Positions 44,072-56,773 of a DNA stretch of 64,000 nt are shown piece by piece. The notes below the pieces were generated by a model. That model was given only the letters and a program-made list of their open reading frames with translations. It had not been told where the DNA came from and made no database searches. The DNA is from Conoideocrella luteorostrata (taxonomy: Eukaryota > Ascomycota > Sordariomycetes > Hypocreales > Clavicipitaceae). A program made the translations under genes and the position numbers. The stretch is taken from contig JASWJB010000199.1 of NCBI GenBank assembly GCA_032433595.1, positions 1 through 64,000 of the forward strand. Reading direction: 5' to 3'. Numbering within the stretch: position 1 is the stretch's first letter; every line of letters begins with the position of its first letter.

Positions 44072-46322
44072 TTACATCTCAACATCATCAAAGTTCCAAG
44101 CCGAATTCGATAACAGTCCTGTAAACCAAACCGGCCCGTTTGTCCCCATCCCAAACGCTCTCGCGCCACGATTCTCCAACTCCTCCACAGGCCACTCCTG
44201 GGGCTTTTGATTCGGCATCTCATCCTTGTTCACCCTCTTCTCGAACCATATTCTAATCCAGCGCATCTTTTTTGAAATATCAGATACTCTTCCCTCCGTT
44301 GTCAGTTCCGCATCCGTTGTTTCAACACCCATTTCCGTTACAAATCTCCTGACTGAGCGGATTCTATCCGCCTCGGAGGCTTCGAGTCGATGAACAAGAC
44401 GGTCCACCACGGAAAAAAAGTTCATCGTCATGCGGGCAAAGTGGACGTCCCAGTCTTTAGTCTCCAGAAGCAAGAGGCGGGTGGTGATGACGAGGACAAA
44501 GGTGATCTGTTCGGTGAATGTGATGGATTGGTAGTGATATTGCGTGGCCGGGAGGGTGAAAAGGATATCAAAGTAGGCCTTCGCAGCAAAGAGGCAGTTA
44601 CGAAGGCATTGTGAGCGGTAAGTCGAGGGAGCACCGCCTTCTTCCGGGATTTCATGAAGGAACGTGGCGGGTTCATAAAGGCGAACGAGGAGATAGTTGT
44701 AGTGTAGGGTGAAAAAGCGTTCCCAGTCATCAAACTCCTCTGACGGGACCTGGTGAGCGTAGAGGGCTCTATCTTGGAGCTGTTGGCGGTCGAGATATTC
44801 CATCAGGGAGTCGAGTTCCTCGCGGAACCCTCTGGATTGATCATCGAGCAAGAAGAGATATGGTTTGCCTCGTTCCCTGTCATTGGCTGCACCGAAGGCT
44901 TCCGAGATCTTCTCTCCCATTTGAACGAGTCGTACATTATGTTCGAGAAAGATATCTGACGGATGCTCTCGAGCTCGCTTGAGAGATTCGCAACATAGAT
45001 CAACGTATTGACTTCTTAGCGGATTCTGTCTTCCAAAAAGAGTCGAGTTGCTGTACAATTGAGATTAACATTGACATCCATCATTTGGCGTGCTAAAAGT
45101 AGTCCACTTACACTGATAACAGGCAATAGCAACCCAAAAACGTTCTCTGCTCCTCAACAGAATGCATCTTTGCTGTGAACATATCCTTTTTCGTCTGCCG
45201 CACATCCTCCGGCGCATCATCCATGCCGATTTGTTGAAGAAGAGTTTTGGGGATTTTGGTGATGCCCAGGTTGTGCGCATATCCCAACGCCAGATAGGTT
45301 AAATTGGTAATTTGCTCGTCAAACAGTGTCCGCAAATCCGCCCTGTTTCACACCGACAAGTCAGTGTTACTGCGCTTGGCGCCAAGAATGTTCCGTATTG
45401 AAGATGAACGGACTTACCAAGAGATACAAACCAGTAAACCCTGCAGCAAATCTAGCTGCCGCTCTTCCTCCACAAGCATATGCTGTCCCAAGTACGCCAA
45501 CACATTTCTCCTCATCTTGACTATTCTAGGAATTGGAAGTGGCGCCGCTGCGAGCATGACAACGCGAAACAAGAAGGGCTTCTCGGCGTAGAATTGCTGG
45601 GCCGACAGCCCGTCATCAAACACCAGGAAAGGAAAGCTTCGAATAAACTTCTCGCGAAAGAGGGATAGAATCCGGTCCGACTGGGTCCAAGTCAATCCAT
45701 ATATGGGACCTGGTTGAGTTGGGGCGGCAGCGATTCGTTGAGTGGGTGGTGGTAGTGGGCGTTGTCTCTCACAAATGGGCCGGATGACTCTGTCTTGGTC
45801 GGCGTTTGCATTTGCAGGCGATTCCGGAGTAAGCATAGTTGGAGAGGGATTCGAGAGCGCAAGTGAGACTTCCTGTCTATGCTGCGGCGAGGCTTGATTT
45901 GTGCCTTCGAGAGCTGCAGTAAGGGTCTCGATTTGCTTCTCCAAATTGGAAACACGGCTAAAAGAAGTTTGGTGTAAGTAGATTGGCACGCAACCTTTTG
46001 GCACGTCATGTCATATCTTGAAATAAATATCTATCGCTCACCTATTCAGCGGTCGAATTTGCCTTGGTTTCCTCAAGCTCTTGGATGATTTAGCCACACA
46101 TTGAATGCCCATCTTCTCACATCTGTCGTTTAGCACAGAGTCAGTACTAGACCAGGCTCAATCGAAAAGCAATTTAGCCCTCTCTCACCTATCGCAAACA
46201 TGGCGCTGAACATTGCAGTCCTTAAAATGACATCGCGCCTTTGCGCTGGAGCACGGGACACAGGCTCTTTGTCGTCGAGGTGGGCTTTGCGCCCTGGGAC
46301 GCGTGCTGGACTGGGCAGACAT
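44072..46322 (-). CDS. Zn2Cys6 transcription factor
   Basis: Five exons in phase (46322-46189, 46122-46042, 45957-45418, 45342-45112, 45050-44072) give 654 aa. The binuclear zinc cluster is residues 21-53, Cys21, 24, 31, 43, 46 and 53 (ACVPCSSAKARC.., VCDRCEKMGIQC), with an 11-residue gap between the halves; the last pair is encoded in exon 2. A basic linker (KSSKSLRKPRQIRPLN) and a leucine-zipper-like coil (SNLEKQIETLTAALEG) follow, then the central fungal transcription-factor region (SDRILSLFREKFIRSFPFLVFDD to ..FLGCYCLLSVNSTLF). Earlier in-frame ATGs exist at 46439 and 46478, so the N-terminus could be longer. Targets unknown; it is not beside a metabolic cluster. Confidence 0.9.
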
Positions 46323-47231
46323 TGAAGATTCAGTAGCGTCACCAGTTCCGAGCTGGATCGAAAATTGTGACTTCAGCAGACGGTCTGCTTGTATATTCCT
46401 CGGTATATTACATTTAGGGATGTCGGTGGATTCCAACATCACCGTCGGCCGCACGCTGAGAGGTATGAAACAAGGCACTTTGTGATGAGAAGGGCATCAT
46501 TTGAATTACCGCACAGGGTGACGACGTTAATCAGCCTAGGTCGGGGGAATTGTCCCCGGACACCCTCGCGGGTTAATGTGGAGTGAAGGAGGAGAACGGC
46601 GGGATACTACGATACTTGAAATTGGTACGAGTTAGCTAGTCATCAAGATGTATTTTATAGCATATTGTTAAGCCCCTCCATTCCACCACCATCAAACCAC
46701 CCCCCCCCCCCCCCCTTGCGACCTTGGCAATGCGTCCAAGAGTCAACGTGAGAGTGAAGCCCTGGAGTAAGTATATTGCTCGATAATGCAGCAACAAGTC
46801 CCTTTGAATTATCCGCCTACCCATGTCGGTATCCAGCCTTCATCACTCTTCGCCTTCGCATCGACGCTGTCTTCAGCCCGGTCCTCTTTCATTCCCAACA
46901 CGCGATCGACTATGTACCCAATGCCTGGTGTTTTGGCTCAATCAAGGCCGAACCGCACACACGCACTACTACATGCACTGCTTGTAGCTAAGCTCATTTA
47001 GCGCTGTCCCAGAGGCAATCGCCATGGCTAACAAGAAATTTGTCTACAAAGTATTAATATTCATACTTACTAACTAGATAATGTTCAATTCATGTTATCC
47101 AAAGAACCGTTAATCCAGATGATCCCATGCAACTATTATTTCGTTCATACCCCCCATAAACACGTATCGCTAACCCAATAAGTAATCCCTGTCATGCGCC
47201 GCTTCCCCGGCAATAGAAATAGGCCAGCCCA
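46323..47231. other. Intergenic
   Basis: Promoter side of the Zn2Cys6 gene and the 3' side of the SP-RING gene. A C-run of about 17 lies at 46701-46717. No gene seen. Confidence 0.5.
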
Positions 47232-50200
47232 TTAATCATCCTCAATCTCGATGATAGTTGGCCCTCTTCTTGTCTCTCTACCTTGTATAGACGTGTCCAT
47301 GTCTTCAGGTTTATTATCGTCGTCGTCGTCGTCATCGTCTGGCTCCTCATTGGCTGTCCAACTCCCGTCTAAAGTGGCCTTTATACTCCTCGTTTGGCCC
47401 CTATGAGACTCAAACAAGGTCTTTAGAACTTCTAAGAAAAATTCATCAATACGGATGTTCGGTGGCCGTGCGTCTTCATTGCAAATAGGGCACTTCCAGC
47501 CATCGACCAAGGATGGTTCTGTTGGACTTTGGGATGGTTTGCCGCGACGTGTCTGCAGCCAAGTTTCCAAGTCGAAGCACTCGATATGCTTGCAAGAGAG
47601 CCCTCGAACGGGCGTTTGAAACAGACTGGCACTAAATGGATCGCACAGTGATAAACATAACGAATCATCCTCCACAATAATATCATCAGAAGATGCTGGT
47701 TGCAAGCGCTTTTGTATTTCTTGGCGAGTTTGATGTGAACTGATCTTCTGAGAATTGTGCACCATGCTCAACGTTGAAGCATGATCAGCTGTGACAATAA
47801 CCTCTACAGCCAAGTGATAAACTGACTGCTTTCTGGCTACTTTAGGATATCGAGGCAAACTGATTTTTATCGTGTTTACTCCTATTTGTAAGAGTTCTGT
47901 AAGCTCGATAGGTAGATCATGGTGAAAGTGCTGTCGCCTCCGTGGAAATACTGGTACACCGTTGAAAATAATGTAAATCTCAGCAGGCCAGACGCTTGGA
48001 TAAGTTGACCATTTTTTCGTATCATCTCTTTCGTCATTCTGACTCAGTCTACTCAGTCTGAGGCGGTAACGAAGGTCGCCTTGCCGAACATGGTGTGTTC
48101 GAACACCCTCGTCTTTTATCAACTGCGACTTGCGGGATAACTCCACCTCTGTTACCATGAACTCAAAGCTTTGGAGCCCCATTTGTGGAGAAAGCCGTGT
48201 TGGTTCGACCGCAAAACGATCAAAGAACTGGTAATACCGCGTCCCTGCACCTTGAGGATTAAATCTACTGGGACTTCGTGACCGTACCAAATGGAGACCG
48301 AACTGGACAGACTTCCAATCGTAAGGCGTTTGAGGATATTCCGTCTGTGCAAGTGGAGTGGTTGAGAACCCTTGCTGCGGCTCCATAGGTTGGTTTGTTG
48401 GTGTCATTCTTGCCGGTGTCATAGGAGTAACTGATGAGTTCCTGCCCTGTACTGGAGAGTTTGGCCACACCTGTGCCGCTCTTGTCTGTGTCATTGGAGT
48501 ATTTGCCGAAGTTAAGAATGAACGTTGCCAGTCGGCATACACATCAATTGTTGACATTGGCGATTGGGACATGCGTGGATGGTTCGGCCCAGATGAGTAA
48601 ACAACGTTTGCGGTAGGTACGAGATATGGCATATTTGATGAGGGGTTCTGCGGTGGGATCTGTCCTGTTTGCTGACCATATCTTTCGGAACGGGAGAAAG
48701 TTGGAGTGACCGATGCTGCATTGCGGGAAATCCGCTGCCCTTGGTACTGAACATGTACAGGCCCTTGGGCATGCATTTGATCGACGGACGAGCTCGCGCT
48801 ATTTTCCACACCGGAGACGCGTCGGTTTGTCAAATTTGAGGGATAGCGTTGGATAAGGGGCAGAACATGGGATGGAGACGATGCGGAAATTGACGGGTTT
48901 CTATTTCCTGTGGTAGGTACTGGATGAATTCCCTGGCTGTTAGTAGCAGAGGGGCTGGATCCAAGGACCATAGGTGGAGGATTTGCAGTTCCTGAAGGTA
49001 CATCTTTATTAGCACCAATCAATGAAAGCTGCGCTGACGAAGGAAATAAATACCGTGAGATTCCTTTTGACTGTTGACTAACGGATTTAAAATTGAAATG
49101 TACTTTGCCATGATGACGGATCGCTGCTGAAAAACGACTGGCAAATTTGAGCCTGTTCTTGACATTTTCTCGTTTTGCCTATCCTCTTCATGAATAATGT
49201 TCAGTTGCCGGGATAAATGCTCATCGGCATGACCAAAAACCTTCCAGCTCGCGGAGAATAACAAGGCTTGGAGTACCGGTGATGGGCAGTCCAGGGTGTC
49301 AGTTAACTCATGAACTAAAATCGGATAGCGCCTGCTGAGAATGGAACATAGTATCGGAGGCCAGTTTTGCGAAAACGAATTCAGAAATTTACATATGTCC
49401 AGAATCATGTTGTCAGAAAAATGACATGGCCTTGCTGGATTTGTCAGATTCCACGGAAAAGTCATCAACCATGCCATATGCTGCTGGTTAATTTCATCAT
49501 TAGGCATGAGAAGACTGTTTAAATGATCAAAAGCAGATCCAAAGTTTTGATTACCCGATTGTACAGACACGGGCAACAAGGTCTTATCATGTGTCCACTG
49601 ACAAAAGATTTTGTGAAGTGCGATGTAAAAGGCGTCATTGCGCTCAGATGCGTCAATGAGTTTGCCATATCTCCAATTCTCAAGGGCGTTAATAGACAAG
49701 TTGGGACCATCAAACCTCGCCACATGATTAACGAGAATCTGGCGCCATATCATCGGGTTCCCTAGTGAGATAAGCTGGGCAGAAAATCTTTGTTGGTGGG
49801 AAGGGGAGGGCTGGCCCGCTTCAACTCCACCGGCTGCGATTGAGATGCTATGAGCAACAGTAGTAGAGACACCCGCAGCCGGCTGGGGAGGCACCAGGTG
49901 CTCAGGCACAGTTCCGGGATGTTGTTGAGAGGTGTCTAGGGGTTGCGAACTATCTTGGCTTTCCCCCTGTTCTGTCATCGTGGGAGCATTGAGAATCGGA
50001 CGGAAATAAGCTGATCCTCGGCGACCTTCCGGAAGCGCAACCCTGGGTAGGGCATCTGTCGCAGCTCCATCAATCTGTTGTGTCGAGGGATGTGTCGGCA
50101 TTGTGCGTGGAGAATTTTCAGAACTCGAGGGAAGATGAGCCTCTTGAAATGTGGCTGGAGCGGCACATGAGCTAGCAGGCTGGCTCGAGGTTGATGGAGG

Positions 50201-50711
50201 CTTTTGCAGATGCAATATAGCAGGCATTTCACTACTATTCCTGTGACTTTGCAGTTAGCGCAACGTACTCGAGCTTCAGCAGGCCAAGAAGCTCTTGCGC
50301 ATTTTAAAAGGAACAGCTTATTCTTTCCCCTTTCAAGAGATGTGAAAGACTCTTAGGAAAAGAATAAACAAGTAGTCCGAAGCCGACAGATGGCTGAGAT
50401 TAAACGGCGCATAAATACCTTAATATTTCGCGAGATTGTTGGGCGTCTGCATCCTTTTCCTGAGCAGATGCCCCCGGTAGAATTGTAGAATTCTGACTCA
50501 ATGGAGCTGAAGTCCTTTTCGGGCGGCTGCTTTTGCGAGTTGGTTCACCCTGGTCATCAGGCGATCCCGTAGAAGTCATCCACGAATGTCTAGGTCTACC
50601 AATAAAGGCACGGCTTGTTTCATTTGCTATCAGTATCTTACGTCTCTCGGCGGCCTCATCAGCACCGGTAGAGGCGGTTTCCTTCTCCTTTGACGTAGAA
50701 GTCCTCGGCAT
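47232..50711 (-). CDS. SP-RING/MIZ zinc-finger protein, probable SUMO E3 ligase
   Basis: Three exons (50711-50419, 50240-49054, 48991-47232) give 1079 aa. The second intron (62 nt, GTATTT..TTCAG) has a good branch point, TGCTAAT. The N-terminal 200 residues are Pro/Ser/Gln-rich with basic patches. A helical region near 220-420 is of unknown family. The SP-RING lies at about 940-1000: LSLCDPFSASLFQTPVRGLSCKHIECFDLETWLQ then WKCPICNEDARPPNIRIDEFF, with the zinc ligands C..C.H..C..C..C. The C-terminus has a run of eight Asp and ends PTIIEIEDD, a SUMO-interacting-motif pattern (hydrophobic core next to acids). SP-RINGs in the Siz/PIAS group promote SUMO transfer; no SAP domain is visible, so this is not a plain Siz1. 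An upstream in-frame ATG at 50798 is possible. Confidence 0.87.
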
Positions 50712-53694
50712 GTCGTCGATAAAGTGTCGTATGCATTGGTGATGAAGGACGCATTCTGAATTGTCGTTTTGGTCACATACAAGTATGCGCGAACCCACGA
50801 AAGTATATATACCAGGAGCGCAGTCAACTACGAATCCCGTATGATCAATAAAAATCAGACCTAGGTCTTATTTTTATCAGCGTCAGACTCTGGTTGGTTC
50901 AGATGGGCGATGACTGCGTTTGACCGGGCATCACTATGACCCGCGCGGCACGCCGAAAGCTGCAAGGGATACGACAAATTCACAGCGCCGCAGTAACGAC
51001 TGCAAGGCGAGTTTGTCTGAGAAACGCCAAACGCACTCGAGATGGAATTGTGATGAGAAGACCGACCAGGACGGTTGAGGCGTGGATAGGGCTGTTGTAC
51101 GGAGTATGTATGCCAGAGCTCGTGGGTGTTGTTTGCTTTTTAGGAACTCTTGTCGTTCAGGAGGCAGGTGGTGCGCATCAGGTCGTACCTGTCACAAAAC
51201 GGGCAAGAGTCTCACCCACCCGGCTTGCCTATACCAAACATCCGGACGTCTCCACTTCCCTTTGCATAAAACCTCTGGCTTGATCGAAGACGTCTGGCAG
51301 AAAAGAGGTGTGACTACTTAACACTTCGAATGTTCCCTGGCGATGGAAGGAAATATTGTAGGGCTGACATTGTTGTATTTTGCCTTCGGGTACTCCGTAC
51401 GGAGTAGGCAGTCGCGGGATTGATGAAGGCCCCACATACAGCTAGCAGCTTCCTGTTGGCCAGGGTGATGCGCTGTCACGGGAAGGCTTTGTAACACAGG
51501 CGCGTCTGTACGGACTTTCGAAGGCATGATTCAGAGAAGCTGCAACCCATCGCTCAAAATCCCAGAAATGAAATCCAACGGCTAGTGAAGTTCATGACGA
51601 CTTGGATATATCTGGGCTTAGTTTGTGGCTTTGGGACCGTCAAGCCCCAGCACTACTTGCATTGTTTCTTCCTATCCCAAAGTTACCTACCTTCACATAA
51701 AATTTAATTAAAGTAGTATTTATACTCTGTATACTACAGGGATATTGCTTCTTGTTGTGGACAAAATCTCCGAGACTTAATAACACACGCTTGGCATACG
51801 GGCGAGTCATAGGCGCGCGAAACGATACTGTTGACCAATTGTCCTGCTGGCGAGTCATTGTTATACGAAGCGTCTATAATAGCAAGTATTAGTTTTGCAG
51901 CATTGTGGACACGTGAAGAGTATCAATAGGTGCCCTCATCTCAACGTATACGTGTAGCCATAGTTGGGGGGCTATTGCTTCGTATTCGTGGCCTACACAT
52001 AATTTTCTTCAGGTCTAAAGTGCCATGTACTCCTTATGTTAATGACGTTTCGCTCCAGATATGAGCCAGGATGCAAGCGGTCCGCCGACCGTCTATCCCA
52101 TCTCATGCACCCTTTCACGTGGAAAGTTGGAGCCACGGTGATAACAATAGGTGGATTGTCTAGGCAGCGATATTTCCGAAATCAACGGCAGCGGCTTAGT
52201 AGCGACTCGATTAAGTATGGGGAATAGCCCAATAATGTGAAAATATGAAGTCACGGTCTCGGAACTGTTCACAGTGACGATTGAATCACTTCTCACGCTG
52301 TCAAGTTTCGTCAACAGTTGGGTGGCGCAAGACCTCGACTTGACAAAAAAAAAAAAAGTCGGCCGCAAGCGGATAGGGTAGCGTAAGACTCCTGCCCACC
52401 ACGTTTGTGACGGAACATATCCCTGACTAAGCACACGTTAGACATATGTTGATAAAAGTCCAAGAGCAGTCAACTCAATTCTAGATCTTGTGAACAATTG
52501 GATGAATGCAGCAGGAAGATGGCCGGTTACAGCCCAGCCCTCAGCTTTGACCTAGACGTATGCTTTAGAAGAACCAGGGCGCGTCAGACATTACACACCA
52601 GTTCTTGCACCTGTGCCTCCGTACCTACCCGGGAATGCGTGCAGGTAGGTAACTAATTAACTAGCTAGTCCTCCGTAGTGGATGGATAAAAGGTAAAGGT
52701 CCATGGTATGTACGGAGTACTCCGTCTGCATAATGTTCCGATTGATTACAATACAATGGTAGACGCAGATATGGCGCCTCGTTTTAATACTTGTACAAGC
52801 CACCGACGACGATGCGCCGTGTCCTGGCCAAAGTAGAGCATGTGAAAGCTTGTTGATTGGGGTTGGGCGGACAGCAGATCATGCCAACCTAGACTTTCGG
52901 ACTACAGCAGAAACTAAGTGCCTGGTAAGAACTCTATCAGCTGTACATGGGATGAAGCTGGCTGGCACGCTGGAGGCGGCTTGCTGGTACTGGCAGCTGG
53001 GTAGACAGAGAGGCGGCAGGACGAGAGGCGGCGGTAGACTAACTAATTTAACTAAGCCCAGTTCGTGCACCACCCGCCACACACTCTGACACTGTACCTG
53101 CGCCCAGACTCGGCGCTGGCAGCAGCAACGGAGCAGCAATTTAAAAGCCTATGTCGGGTTGTCTGGCTGTCCATCCGCCCTGCAGGCCCTTCCTTTGAGC
53201 AATAATCAGCCAAAGACACTCCCTGGACCAGACCACGATTCGACACGACTCGACGACGCAAGCCTAGCACAAGCCTCGACAGAGAGAGACAGACTCTTTG
53301 CAGCTCAAAACCACGCTCTTCCTGTCCGACCGCTTTCTTCATTCTCTCTCGTCCTTGTGCACGGAACGGAAACGCAATCACACGGTCCAGCTCGCTCGGC
53401 TCAGCCCGAACCGGCTCACTGTTGTCCATCCTCTGCTCGGCATGCCCTGATGGCGCTGCCGTAAACTATACCGTCTGCGCCTGAGCCTGAGCCTGCCTGT
53501 GCCTTTGCCTCCGTCTCGCATTGATCGAAAAGGAGCTGTAATCCCCGCGTCGCCGATCCTTGTCTTATCCGCCTCCTCGTCTTCCATTACGCTGCGAAAA
53601 AGCTGCTCTTTCACAGCCGTCTTGGAAATCCTCGATATTATCTTCACACCAGTCATTGACCGACATCTTTTCGCGGCGCCCAAGGCCATCGACC
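50712..53694. other. Intergenic, 3.0 kb, divergent promoters
   Basis: Between the divergent SP-RING and Boi-type genes. No convincing gene. It contains TACGGAGTA-type words at 51098, 51391/51398 (a fused TACTCCGTACGGAGTA palindrome) and 52711. The 500 bases before 53695 are C/T-rich, as usual for long 5' leaders of fungal genes. Confidence 0.5.
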
Positions 53695-56600
53695 ATGGCA
53701 ACGCGGGCAGCCAGTGAGCCACCCCCTCGCCCGGAGGTGGGTGATACCTTGATAGTAATTCGTGAGTTGCTTTCCTATGGTCGTCTTCTATCTCGCCGTT
53801 CCCGGTTAAGATGGATTCGCACATGCTCTTGTAAACACTTGTCGCACTTTATGGCGCAGGAACAAACACCGAGACCGAAGGCTCACATTCTTGTTTCATC
53901 TAGATGACTTTCAAGCGCGGAGCTCTGACGAATTAAGCCTCTCCAAAGGGGACCGAGTCGAGTTGATTGAACGAGACGATGAATTTGGTGACGGATGGTT
54001 TTTGGGCCGCCATCTCGCGAACGATAATACTGGCCTCTTTCCTGAAGGTTTGTAGTCTTTTCTGCCCTTGCTCGATCAGCATTTTCATGCCCAATGCTAA
54101 CATTGAGAAGTCTATACCCGTCCTGCACCCAGGAATGTTCCCGTCATTGCTCCCTCACAACCACTATCGTCGGTCCCCGAAACCAAGAACCACACCGAAG
54201 TTACAGACATCGTCGAGGCGCCCACAGCTACCCCTTCGGTCCCTAAGCCCTCGTCCACGCCAATACCCACCAAGAAGGTAGCGGACTCTTCAACATCTTT
54301 GCCACTGCAACCGATCAAATCGGAAACCTCGGCTCCCCCCAGCATCACGACAACCAGCTCTCCAGCACCGGAGCCCGACCGCACCCCGAGCCAGACCCAC
54401 GACAGCCAGGTGCTTAATGATACCCTGAATGTCATCAATGAGCATATCACACATTTGCGCGGTTCGCCAAGTAATGGCGGCCTTCGCCTCCCACCGGGGG
54501 CAAACGACTCGGAAAGCGAGTACAGCATGCCGCTTGATCAGAGAATGTCCTACATACAAGGCGAGGAGACAGACGAGGAAGAAGACAGGGAGCATAGCCG
54601 CCCCGAAGTCGAATCATGGAATGCTGACCAGGTCGCCGAATATCTCTTCACGTCCGGAGTCGAGAAGCAACATTGTGAAGTGTTCAGAGATCAGGAAATA
54701 ACCGGCGAGGTTCTCTTAGGAATGGACCAAAGCTCGTTGTTTATCAAAGCCTTTGACCTGGGCTCCGTTGGCAGACGGCTAAAGACATGGCACAAAATCA
54801 AAGCACTTCAGGACGAAGTCACCTACCCAGCGCCGTCGACAAGGCGAACGACGCAGACCTGGGGTAGTGATGTGGGATCGGAGGACGCCAGAGGATCAAG
54901 AAGCCGAGCCAACACTACAATGACATCCACGTCGAACCGTGTATCCTCTCACCGTACTTCATTCGGACAAATACCAAAAATCAGTCCCACGACAATCAAG
55001 TCACCTCTTTCGCCAAGCAGTAGCCATGATAGCCCGACCCGACCCTCCCACACCAAACGACCGTCCGCCGCATCAGTGCGAGAACTTCATCACTCCCGCC
55101 GCCACTCGTCTACAGATTATCGAGCTCCTCCTCCCATCACCGGGGTATTACCTGGAACCACACCCCCAGCATTGTCACCCAACGGAACCATACTGGATCC
55201 AGGCGTTTCTCACAAAAAGGAGGCTTCCTTTGATCGTAATTGGACCCTTGGCAACGCCTTTGGTGGCCAGCCACCCCCTGCTCGTCCCCTGTCTTCTGCC
55301 GGGTTGCAGGATCTCAGGACCGGCTCGGACCCAGACCTGCAAGACTCAGCGGTAGATTTAGACAGGGGCTACTTTTCGGGCACCGAGACAGATGGGAGAC
55401 GGCGCAATGTCCTGAGAAAACGAGATGGCGCGGGTCACTCTAGGCAGTCCAGCTACGCCGACGAGCAACGAGTGCGGAGTGCTACAGCTCTGTCGAGACA
55501 TTCAAGGTTTGGCAGCGTCGACTCTTTTCGCGACCCATCAATGTCACCTGCCGTTCAGAAGTACTTTGGTGTGCAACCGACGCCGCATAGGAGAACAGCG
55601 TCGACAGCCACTGTTGAATCGGTTCGGCCCATCCCCCCTGCCAAGGATAGTCCGGCTCCTATTGTTACTAGGATAGATACCGGCCTGAATCCCACGAGAT
55701 CACCAGCCTCACCTGTCAACACTGGGAAGCAAGGATTTGCTCCTGACTGGCTTGCCGCCGTGGTCAATAAACCCATGAGCAAAGGCCGCCCCGGCATGAG
55801 AGCAATATCTGATAAACTTACAAGCAATCGATCAAAGGACATCATGCCCTCTGATGGTGCGCTGGATTCACCGGGACGAACGGTATCAAGCATAGCTTCT
55901 GGAGAGCCTAGTATTGACATTGACTCACCAGCTACTGGCAAGAGCTTCAATTCCACCCCCGCGAGCAAGAGTAGCAAGAGGAAGGGCAAGAAGGATACGA
56001 GTGCATACACCCGCGGTCTCCTTAAGATCGGACCTCTGGAAGCAAAACAAGGCGCAGACTACTACGGATGGATGAAAAAAAAGAGCTCCAACCTCATGAC
56101 CACCTGGAAGCCGCGATTATTTGTTCTCAAAGGCCGACGACTGGCATATTACTACTCGGAGGATGACGACCAAGAGAAGGGCCTGATTGACATTTCTTTC
56201 CACCGTGTTCTCCCCGCAGGGAACGAGCGACTGACTGGCTTACATGCCACACTTACTGGAGCCGCTGGTGGTGGCCCCAGCATCCCGCTCATTGGCAACG
56301 ACTCTGCCGGCACGGCTGATAAGAGCAATGAACCAGTTTTCATATTCAAGCTGATGCCTCCTCGAGCTGGCCTCTCGAGAGCCGTCAACTTCACGAAGCC
56401 CACAGTGCATTACTTTGCGGTTCCCAATATTGAACAAGGTCGCCTGTGGATGGCTGCATTGATGAAAGCCACGATTGATAGAGATGACAGCCAGCCCATC
56501 ACGACCACGTACCAACAGAAGACGATTTCGCTCACCAAAGCCAAGCAGATGCGCCACCGGCCCCCTGCCCTGATGAACCTCGACGAAACCGCAGAAGACG

Positions 56601-56773
56601 ACGACCTGCAACCAGATGACAGCCCCAAGCCCGTCAACGGCCTAGGGATCATTGGTGAATCCGATAGCGGCGTAGCGGGCATGGGTCAACTTAACGGAGT
56701 CACGGCTAGCATTAATACTTTCTCCGCCGAGCAGGTTGATACCACCGCCACGGTCCCTGAACAAAGCGCATAG
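53695..56773 (+). CDS. boi2: Boi1/Boi2-type polarity scaffold (SH3-SAM-PH)
   Basis: Adaptor for polarised growth and exocytosis at sites of bud or hyphal growth. Three exons (53695-53761, 53904-54047, 54111-56773) give 957 aa. SH3 spans residues ~16-78 (HDFQARSSDELSLSKGDRVELI, DGWFLGRHLANDNTGLFPE) and is split by intron 1. A SAM domain lies at ~238-305 (WNADQVAEYLFTSGVEKQHCEVF, GEVLLGMDQSSLFIKAFDLGSVGRRLK). A long Ser/Pro-rich linker with many possible phosphosites follows. The PH domain at ~718-863 begins YYGWMKKKSSNLMTTWKPRLFVLKGRRLAYY. Domain order and length match the fungal Boi family. The second intron ends GAGAAG, so either of two in-frame acceptors three bases apart could be used. Confidence 0.94.

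Noticed and set aside
38840..46322. A secondary-metabolite cluster around the oxygenase and the Zn2Cys6 factor
   Set aside because: The genes between them are rpl5 and a HAD-like hydrolase, and no synthase, P450 or transporter lies nearby.
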